Source: Siniperca chuatsi
Taxonomy: Eukaryota > Chordata > Actinopteri > Centrarchiformes > Sinipercidae
Assembly (NCBI RefSeq): GCF_020085105.1
Contig: NC_058055.1
Coordinates: forward strand, 12,180,322 to 12,244,321
Direction of reading: 5' to 3'
Length of the DNA: 64,000 nucleotides
Position numbers and translations under genes: made by a program. The number at the start of each line of letters is the position of its first letter. Positions within the stretch are counted from its first letter, which is position 1. Of the stretch, positions 49,188 to 64,000 are shown piece by piece. The notes under the pieces were generated by a model. That model made no database searches and was not told where the DNA came from. It saw only the letters and a program-made list of their open reading frames with translations.

Positions 49188-52100
49188 ATGCCTTTGGTCA
49201 TGAGAAACATTGAGCCTCGGCACCTGTGCCACGGTGAAGTGCCTGATGGGATTGGCAATGAGCTGGAGTGTGTAACCAACAACACGTTGTCCGCCATCAT
49301 CCGCCAGCTCAGTAGCCTGAGTAAGATCACAGTTAGTCATATTTATGTTTGTATCATAACATGTAGGAAGGAAGCTTCCTGACCTGTTTTCCCAGTAATT
49401 GTCACACAAACCATCTGTAAAGTGTAAACACAACAGCAGATCAGAACTTCCTTTTGGGCTCTCAGTTGACTTGACCCCTGACATATTGACTTGTATCTAC
49501 TTGCTTAAATTTTCTTAATCCTTGGAAGGTGATTATCAGAAAACAAGACTATATACCCCAGTGTCACTTTATTGTTAGGCTTTTAAAAGACAAAAAACAA
49601 CATGAATATCACATTAAAGACAAAGCAATTATCACCTAACTGTGTTAATGTACATTATTATCCAACACTGTAGTCAGTACTTACATCTATCTACTGTACA
49701 CTCTAATCAGCTAATTTGTACAGAAGCAGACTGGTTTAAATGGTTAATGATGTGTGGCAATGTCTATACAAGCATTGGTATACCTGAGTGTGTTTTGTTG
49801 TGTATTATAGTTGGTGCACTGAAATATGTGAGACAGAGAGAGAAAAATGTAGAGACTATTTTGGGAAGCAAATTTACTCCTGGACATCTGGCGCAGTGGA
49901 TACTCTGATTAGTGTGTGTGCGTGTGTGTGGATTAAGTGAAGTTACAGGAGCTTAGAGCTTATCGTAAAGCTTTGTATCGCAGGCAGACAAGATGGAGAG
50001 TGAGTGGGCGGAGACACAAACAGAGGCAGTCTAATGATAGTTTCCACATTAAGTGGATCTGAGCTGTTTGACGTGTGCCGTCCATGCTGTTATGTGCAGG
50101 GGACCAGACACTTAATGGTAGTGTATAATCCAGAGAAATATAATGGATTCAGAAATGTACAAACAGTAGTTGTCAAATATAAAGAATCCGTGTTTTATAA
50201 GATAATTGAATACAGGGCTCACTGTACTTGCAATGTATAAAGCCGAACAGCAAAATGTACAGTTGCTTCTTATAAAAACACATACGATTTCTGATTTGTA
50301 ACTCAGACAACCTGTTAGTAAGGCTCTACTTTATCAAAAAACCATAGATAGTTTTTATCCAAATTTCATTGTTTTCCTTGTCCATTTTCTTTAATATTTT
50401 CCAGTGTCATGCAATATGCTGCTCTTCTTTCTTTACCTTAGAGGTTTGACACACTTTTCTATTTATTAACAGCTCCCTTTCTTCCTTCCTTTCCTTCTGG
50501 TTCTTTGCTTTGGTTGCAGGTAAACATGCAGAAAATGTTTTTGGGGAGCTTTTTAATGAGGCCAACAACTTTTATGGGCGCGCCAACTCTCTCCAGGACC
50601 GTATCGACCGCTTGGCCGTCAAGGTCACCCAGCTGGACTCCAGCGTGGAGGAGGGTTAGTTCACTGGAAATCATCTGTCTGTTGATTTAATATCTTATTT
50701 TCTACTCTGTCAATTATTCTCAGAATGCTTTATGTTAAACTTAAAACCTCTGTCTTGCTGTTTTGTAGTCTCTCTTCAGGACATAAACATGAGGAAGGCA
50801 TTTAAAAGCTCTACTGTCCAGGACCAGCAGGTTTTGTCTAAGAGCAGCACTCCGAACTCGGTGGCTGAGATGCACAACAGCAGCGACAGGCCTCCTCCCC
50901 TCAGCACCCTCACTGCCTACAGGTACTGCATGCATTGTAAAAACTACAACACCTTAACAGGTTCCATTTTTAGTCAAGGCGTCTCATGTCATGTGGGAAA
51001 TAATTTTTTCAATACAGAGAGGATTCTACTGATGCGATGAAATTCTACTCAGACCCGTCGTACTTTTTTGACCTGTGGAAGGAGAAAATGCTTCAGGACA
51101 CAGAGGACAAGAGGAAAGAAAGACGGAGGCAACGAGTGAGACCACACTTTTATCTCTACTACTACCGTACTACTTTATTTTTATGTATTTATTTAACAAG
51201 TGGGTTTTCATCTCCTTTTCTGTCCCTCCATCCACCTCTCCCAGGAACAGAAGCGATGTGTTGAAAGCAGCACCCTTCAGCGCGAGGTGAAGAAAGTGAG
51301 AAAGGCTCGAAACCGCAGGCAAGAATGGAACATGATGGCATTCGATAAAGAGCTTCGTCCAGATCACCGCCATCCACAGACTCTCCGCCGAGGGGCATCG
51401 TCTGAGGGCTCGCTCTCCCCAGACAGCAGGTTAGTGCTTATTTTTTGACATAAAGTAGACATGCAACCAGGGTTTGTGTTTTTAAATGGAATCAACATTT
51501 AAATTGTCACAAACTGCACAGCTTTGGAGAAATGTTTGCAGTAATAACAGTTGCTGCATCTGCTCTGGCCTTGTTTTATATTCACTGGAAAGATATGCAC
51601 AATGCCTGTGTGTCCACAATGAAAAATATATTAGGATAATAGTGTCAAAATTGCAGAAATAAAATATCATGAGGATTGCCCTGATAGTCTGATGACATAA
51701 AATGTCCTCTATGTCTCTGTCCCTATGTTTCTCTCTTTAAATATCTAAGAAAGACAGCATTTATGTTGAAAATGCACCAAGATTGTGTAACTGTATTATA
51801 TGCAGAAATATGATAAGTAAGACAAATTGTAGATTTCTGGATATTTTAGTGAAAATTAAAGACAAATATTAGGAAGAATAAAATCTACACTGGACTTCAG
51901 TTGGGGGATAGATCCTATTTTAGATCCTATTTTCATGAATAGCACCTTATGACTCAAATAGCAATATCTCCAAATCCACCATCTGGATATGTGAAGACAT
52001 TTGAATGAGAAGCTTTCTGTCTTTCATTGTTTATCCAGGCATGACCTCCCAGACTACCCCGTCCCTCCAGTGCCCGCCCACGCTTGTAATTATGCCAAGT

Positions 52101-52984
52101 CACATGATTACGTGCCTGGGAACGCACACCCTTCACCACCTGTGGAGCATGAATACCACAGCATTGATGTCAACTACAAGAGAGTAACCTACTCCACAGC
52201 AGAGCCTCACGCTGCAGACTGGATGAACGGTTCAACACATCCACCTGCAGATTACAAGTATGTTTGTTTGTTGTTTGCATAATCAGAGAAAGAATTAAAC
52301 AAAATATCACTTTTCCACTGCAACAGAATCCTCTTTCTTTCACTGTCGACCAGCTCTGGCCCTTCACCACCTGCCACAGGCCCACTCATGCCATCAGCTC
52401 AGCAGACAGCCTTTGGTTTTCCTCTGGGTGCACTTCCACCAACACCACATAATGGAGTTTTGCATGTAGGCCCAGGCTACCCGCTCCCACCTGTACCTCC
52501 TCCAGGGCCACGCATGGTCCCTCCTCCCCCAGGTCCTCCACCTCCACCTCTCCCTCCCCCAGTTGCACCCTCACACCTAACAGGACACAGCGAAGGCAAC
52601 CGAGCTGAGACTAAACCTGTGAGAGACGCGAGAAGCGACCTCCTGTCCGCCATCCGCATAGGTGAGTCGGGATATTGGCGCGGTTTATTTGTCATTGTTT
52701 TGTGCTGGTCAGATCAAAGCAGACATGATTGTATAAAACTATATCCTGTTCTGTACATGACCGTGGGCATGACAGGTGTAGAATATGTGTTCTTATTTTA
52801 ATATACTGTATGTGTGCCCTTATTAGGCATCCAGCTGAAGAAAGTCCAAGAGCAGCAGGAGCAGCAGAACAAGCGGCAGCCGGTGGGGAACGACGTGGCC
52901 ACCATCCTGTCCCGACGCATTGCGGTGGAGTACAGTGACTCTGATGACGACTCTGAGCTGGAAGAAAACGAGTGGTCAGACTGA
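49188..52984 (+). CDS. wasf3: WASP family member 3 (WAVE3), Arp2/3 activator
   Basis: Eight coding exons: 49188-49320, 50520-50654, 50769-50922, 51018-51135, 51245-51429, 52039-52257, 52354-52661, 52827-52984. They give 469 residues with phases consistent at every GT-AG junction (human WASF3 is 502). The N-terminal WAVE homology domain starts [14 protein letters not shown] and includes [10 protein letters not shown] and [20 protein letters not shown]. Tyr151, the Abl-family phosphorylation position, is present. A basic segment [14 protein letters not shown] follows, then a proline-rich region (about 355-387). The WH2 motif is [17 protein letters not shown] (407-423), and the central/acidic tail ends EENEWSD with Trp467. 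Known role: within the WAVE regulatory complex it links Rac to Arp2/3-driven actin branching in lamellipodia. The wording ([20 protein letters not shown]) fits WASF3 over WASF1/2; the teleost paralogue letter is unresolved. The coding exon begins after an acceptor at about 49160. Confidence 0.96.
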
Positions 52985-53900
52985 CCAAACAAAGTGTAGC
53001 ACCTGGCTGAAGTTTTGCTTTATTGGATCTTCAGTGCAAATAAAGCAAAACTGTGAATCACTCACTTTGGCTCCACCTAGTGGACTCTACATACCAACCC
53101 ACTGCTGCCAGAGTACCTTTACACTTTCTTCACTCCATTGATGAAATATGCAGTAACCGATGTCTCAGTACTAGTCATTTTTCACAGAAGACATTTTGAC
53201 ATGTCACAGTAAGAAAAGCACAGGTATATACACTAAAATGATGCTGAATTCCATATAGCTGCTTGCTTCGGGGGCCTGGTATTGTGCGTGTTGGCTCTCT
53301 ACTTATTAGTAACACCTGTGCTTTTCCTATTATGACATGATAAGTCAAAATGTCTGCTGTGAAAAAGGCCTGTTATTTATGAATGAGTGCAGCAATATAA
53401 AGTAAAACTTGAAGAATTTCAGTATTTATTTTGATCATTTTATGCTACACATTGCTGTATTATATTATGTAAGTGTGGTAAGACATTTTGTAATTGTTAC
53501 CTCAATTTGTGACCTTTTCACTGCTCCACGGTATGTGTAGTAGGGTATCATGAAGAGTCTGATGCAGTTTTGTTCGGCCATTAAATTATTATTTGTTTTG
53601 ATGTGTCTTTGAAAATGTTGACATATCATTAAATGTTTTTCAGTATCAGCCAGAAAATCATGATGTGATTGTCTCCTCCTTTACCATCTTTTCTTTTAAC
53701 TTAAACTCTCTTAGAGACTGAGAACCATAATCATCTAGTAGCTATATGTATAGTATAACCTAAATAGTATAACAAAGTATAATGTGTTTGTATTTTAGTT
53801 CACAGTGTTATTATCTTGTAGCTGTATTTTTCAATTAGTAATTTATCACAATGGTAGCTGATGAGCCCATAAGAGATGCCACTCAATGATTGAATAAAAT
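52985..53900 (+). other. wasf3: wasf3 3' UTR with two possible poly(A) signals
   Basis: AATAAA occurs at 53039-53044, about 55 bp after the stop codon, and again at 53893-53898. Either may be used, giving a very short or a 0.9-kb UTR. Which is real cannot be told from sequence. Confidence 0.5.
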
Positions 53901-54169
53901 TATGTATAAAACACTTCATTTTACAGTTCATGCTACTAAGTATTTATGTACATGTAATTATGAGGTAGTTATTGGTACAAAGCTATCAAATTAAATTAGT
54001 ACCATGTAGTAATATAATAAAAGGTATGGTTATTACCCAGGTAAAAGCTGTAGCCAAAAAGCTAAAATATAAATAAATAATAATAAAGTGGTTGTACTTT
54101 GGTTAATTTTTTTAAAACTGTTTAATCGAGGTGAACGTTTCATTTATATCCATCAGAGGTCAGTAATGC

Positions 54170-54409
54170 ACCTGGTTGAAGTGTGTAGAAAGGCGGAACT
54201 TATCATCGACTAGGAAACTGCCGAGCGTCGGACGCCATGTTGGCTCTACAGATAGCCAACCAAGTTAGAACGGAGGAAAGCGGTTGAGCCACAATGGAGA
54301 TGTTTTCTTCCCGTGACAGTCTGGTGCCTAGCAGGTGATTAGCACAGTGAAGCTCCTCCTCTGCCTGCTACGTTTCAGATAAACCTGGAGAACTGCATAT
54401 CAAGACAAG
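54170..54409 (+). promoter_or_regulatory. atp6v1a: atp6v1a promoter and non-coding first exon
   Basis: A CpG-containing, TATA-less stretch holds GACGCCATGTTGGC (54231-54244), which fits the YY1-type GCCATNTTG element seen at many housekeeping start sites. It ends in a good donor, AAG|GTAAGA at 54409/54410. The start-codon exon (from 54985) begins after an acceptor, so a non-coding exon here is expected. The transcription start is not determined. Confidence 0.6.
54237..54338 (+). other. Two short upstream open frames in atp6v1a exon 1
   Basis: ATG at 54237 opens a 16-codon frame ending TGA at 54287. ATG at 54294 opens a 14-codon frame ending TGA at 54338. Both sit before the donor at 54410. 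If transcription starts at the YY1-like site, the first may be skipped. They could dampen translation, but this is inference. Confidence 0.4.
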
Positions 54410-55000
54410 GTAAGACACTTATAGTAGGTTTTACATTTATGACAGTTTGAGATTTCCTTCCAGTCTTGGACCAAATATTGCGTGAATAATCTTAGCTTAA
54501 CCTGTTTGTGATGATGATGAAGATAGCTAATGTTTGCTAGCTAGTAACCTGACTTACACGCGCACACGCACAAATCAGCTTTGCTCTCAACGTTACGTGT
54601 GTAGTAGTAACAAACATAACGCTGCCATCTGGACAGCAAACATATCCTCATCCATGAACAGTACGTTAGTAACTTACTGTAACGTTACCTTATCTTCAAC
54701 CCTGGGTTAAGGGGACATTTATGAAAGGTTTTGCAGCCTCAGCTGAGTTAGCTAGTGACCTTACAGGCTTGGTCATTCATTACGCAGAAAGCACTGTGCT
54801 GGCTCTTTCTTGTGCGGTATGGTGCTCGTATTAATTGTGACGTGTACAGCCATATACTTTGTGAAAGGCTCTGTAACTTTAGCCTGGTTATCATTAGCTA
54901 AGATGAGGTACTGCAGTGTGTGTGTATTCAATTTAACAGACTTGACACCATCTGTGTCTCATAGTCGTTCCTCAATTGTTGCAGGACAAAAACTATCAAG

Positions 55001-60943
<5,943 letters not shown>

Positions 60944-61620
60944 GTTTCTTACCTCTCAGTTCCTCTCCCAAATATCCAAACCCCAGTGCAGTGCAACATA
61001 GTGCAGATTAAATGGCCCATGTTCTGAATGTCTGCCTCAGTCATGTGAACTCCTTTTATTCCTTGGTGTTTACGTCCTCTTAAACATTCCATGACCTGCA
61101 CAAATTTGCATTTCGTTTAGTTGATTTTTGACTCATCTACTTAAGAAACACACTACTGTAATCCCCTGAGTCCCCTGATGATGATGATGGTTTGTTCTGC
61201 TGCTGTAGCAACACCTTCGCTCAGGCCATTGCATAGCACCTACAGATCACTACACCATCATGTTGTGGTTAAAATCAGTGGGCCCCAATCAGGAGCTGCA
61301 CTTGCACTTAACTAATAGCTGCAACAAAGAGTGGAAAGGGACGTTTCTTTTCCCCCAGATGTGACAGTGATTAATCAAACGGGAACATGCACGTGGATAA
61401 AGGGACAGACGTAACACTGTATTACTGTATATCAGGGGGTTAAAAACATTCTTCCACATCTTACCTCTTCTGTGTGATAGTGATGTCGTGGACTATATAC
61501 TTGATATGTGTAAAAATGTAAATGAATGAGTCTGTTAGCATTGTGTTGTAACAAATGTCTCACTATTATATTCATAGTACATTACTGTCTCCTGAAATAA
61601 ATGTCAAGAAATGACTAAAG
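60944..61620 (+). other. atp6v1a: atp6v1a 3' UTR
   Basis: About 650 bp after the stop codon a canonical AATAAA occurs at 61596-61601 in GAAATAAATGTC, suited to cleavage near 61615-61620. No other strong signal lies between. Confidence 0.7.
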
Positions 61621-64000
61621 TTCATCGTGTGAACGTCTGAATGCCAGCTTTATAAAGCAGAGGATAAATATGTTTAATAACAAATAGTAGTAATCTTAAA
61701 ATTACTTCTTGTTCACAGCAAAAGCAATATAAAGTCCATTTTATATTATTTTTTGTAGGTCTTTTACCTTTTGAAACAGCTGAACACGGGCGTGAGAATC
61801 AACCTTTGACTGCTGCAACTCATGAACACACAGATATTCAATGAAAGACTCTCACCTCTAGGGGGCGCACACACGTTGCTTGAATGCTGCAGGGTGACTG
61901 TTAGGAAAAGGCTCTTTTTGATTGACTAACCTCTTGAAACGGAATTTTAAATGTATTTTTAGTACCTTTTGAAGAAGTTAGGAAAAATCATTTTACACAC
62001 TACACCAAACACTGTTAGACACTACAGTATATTGTGTATCTGTCTACTTGTTTCAACACTTCCTTGAAGCTACAGTATATGATGAGATCAAATGCAAATA
62101 TTTCTAAACATCATGAGCGTCATTTTGCTATATACTTAAAATATATAAATATAAATATTCAGCCTGACGTATTTGGTATCTAAACAATCAGTCCAGGGAC
62201 TAGATCCAGCCCGCAGGACAATGTCATAAGGCCCCCCACATGTTTGGAAGTTATTGTTAAAGCAGGCCCACAAATTATTCTAATGTTTTTTTTGAGTAAT
62301 CATTAAATTTTCTAGCAAAATCTGAGCATATATGGGCTTTTTTTTTACATTTAACAAGCTGCGCCTACTTCTAACTATAAATAATTAAAGCCTCACGGTT
62401 TCAAATCTTAAGAATTTTATGAAAACATTAAATATTCTTTTCTAAATGTACAACTATCAAAGTTAAAGTTTTGAAAAGCAAACATTTAAACTCAGCTAAT
62501 TTGCTTCATCATGACTGTGTGGATGTGGTTTGATCAGATTTGATTGACAGCGGCCTGGAAACATGAGCAAACAATCCAACCCCTCAACTGTCATCATATT
62601 TTGATTCAAATGTTGTAACATTTTGATTGGAGCACGGAAGTATGTGACATCGCCTTTTTCCCACCCACTGAAATCTGTGAAAAGCACAGACAAAACAGAA
62701 AATATGAAAATCCATCATATGAAATAACCCAAACTGTTGGGTGATCATATAAGAGCCAATTACTCATGGAAAGAAGCTAAATGAGAAAATAAAGCAGGAC
62801 CAACAACAGCACAACGCACCTGACCTGACATCATAATGACTCTTTCTAAACCTAAAAGAAGGGTCGACCTGGAGCACAGACTGTCAAGAGAGTCGGACAA
62901 CTGATTGTTTTTTTTTTTGTTTAAACAACTGCTTCCTGTCTCATCTGCAGGGAAAACGTTGCTGTTCTACAGAAATACAATCTCAAACAACTCTACTTAA
63001 ACATGGAGGGATATGACTCGTACAGGAAAGGCCAGTTTCATCAAACATGACAGCAAAAAATATTTGGTCGCACAATTTCCCCCCTGTTACATTCACTCGT
63101 CGTGCTTAGTTTGTTGTAAATACAGCATCTGCTGTACTTTGCTGATGTGTGATCTTCAGCATGTACTGTTGGTTCAGCCGGTTGTCTACTCATAGCATTA
63201 ATTCCTCCAAAACAGATTAGAGCCAGTATCTCAGGTTCCGGCCTCCATCAAGACTAATGGAAGCATAACCCACAGGAGCAAGAGCAGCTTCTTTCCTCTG
63301 CATTGATTCATTCCATCCAGACTCACACTAGTGCAGACATTAAGAGGCTTCAGTGGTCTCCTAATATACCAGTGTAGAGCCTATAATGCAGCTGCCTCTC
63401 TTACTCCCATTCTTCAATTTGTTATGACACACACACACACACATACTGCCTGTATGTGTGTGTGTAAAGAACACATAAAAGAAACTATATACAGGTTTGG
63501 TCATGTGAAAGTGAAAGTGGCAGCTTCCATCACGTCTATGGATAACATCTCTGTGGCCATTGCTTCACCAGTCATCTGTCCACTTCAAAGACAATGGAAT
63601 AATAAAAAAGCCTACTCTTTTATGTAATTATTAGACAAGCATGTCTCCAATATCAGCAAAGATATGACTCTTGCAATTGCTTCAAGTCTCTGACTACTTC
63701 ATGAACTTCAGGGTATTTACAACCTGCTCATCCTCCAGACGCCAGCGGCACTACACTCCATAGTTTTTGGATTACCTATCATCAGCTAACAGATACTCGC
63801 CGACATAGTGAATGTAGCAGCATGGTAAAGACTGGATTCAAGCTACTGTATTGGCAAACAAGCTCTCTGCTGAAGTGTTCATGGGCAAAAATCTGAATTC
63901 CTAACACGTGCAGGGGGAGCTGATTTGTATTTGACCCTCTGCAAGAGAACAGAAAACTTCCCTGCACGGATCACTTATTACATTTACACTGTTAGTGTTG
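61621..64000. other. Intergenic, nothing recognised except a CA/TG run
   Basis: No coding exon or complete mobile element found. CAGCCCGCAGG near 62207 resembles a piece of a fish MITE family but is too short to call. The CA run at 63427-63443 and the TGTATGTGTGTGTGT just after it are inverted and could pair. Confidence 0.4.

Noticed and set aside
63331..63627. Frame containing RAYNAAASLTPILQF, faintly like a LINE motif
   Set aside because: The resemblance is limited to a few residues and no adjoining LINE blocks follow in order.

Overview
The window is vertebrate nuclear DNA and almost certainly from a ray-finned fish. It holds three multi-exon genes with GT-AG introns, about 40 kb of non-coding DNA between the first and second, microsatellites, and many short inverted-repeat DNA transposons. 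Several of these (a TTAA-flanked family with GGAATAG ends, a hAT family with CAGTGGTGGAAAG ends) are types I recall as abundant in percomorph teleosts. The lineage is an inference; no species can be named.

Layout. 1-7.3 kb: no recognised coding exon, a decayed inverted-repeat element at the left edge, and a possible 3' UTR of a gene lying to the left. 7.3-8.8 kb: gsx1 on the minus strand, two coding exons, 243 residues, a ParaHox homeodomain factor. 8.8-49 kb: no convincing host gene. This stretch holds non-coding blocks that look like regulatory DNA, a decayed Tc1/mariner-like transposon (23951-26386), a 937-bp TA-flanked element (22161-23097), tandem repeats, LINE 3' remnants and TTAA-flanked MITEs. 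49.2-53.0 kb: wasf3 on the plus strand, eight coding exons, 469 residues. 54.2-61.6 kb: atp6v1a on the plus strand, one non-coding and fourteen coding exons, 617 residues, the human length. 61.6-64 kb: nothing recognised except a CA/TG microsatellite.

How the genes relate. gsx1 is a developmental transcription factor and the non-coding blocks around it are plausible enhancers. wasf3 (Arp2/3 activation) and atp6v1a (V-ATPase catalytic subunit) are cell-machinery genes with no functional tie to gsx1. The gsx1-wasf3 pairing echoes human 13q12, where the two loci lie further apart with other genes between; atp6v1a is on another chromosome in human.

I found no firm evidence of a new biological system. 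The best-supported unusual signals are a LINE split by two MITEs that share one target site, a diverged inverted duplication inside gsx1-side non-coding DNA, a hAT MITE with a perfect 8-bp duplication inside an older repeat, and an intron-bearing transposase with a glycine/arginine-rich tandem-repeat N-terminus.
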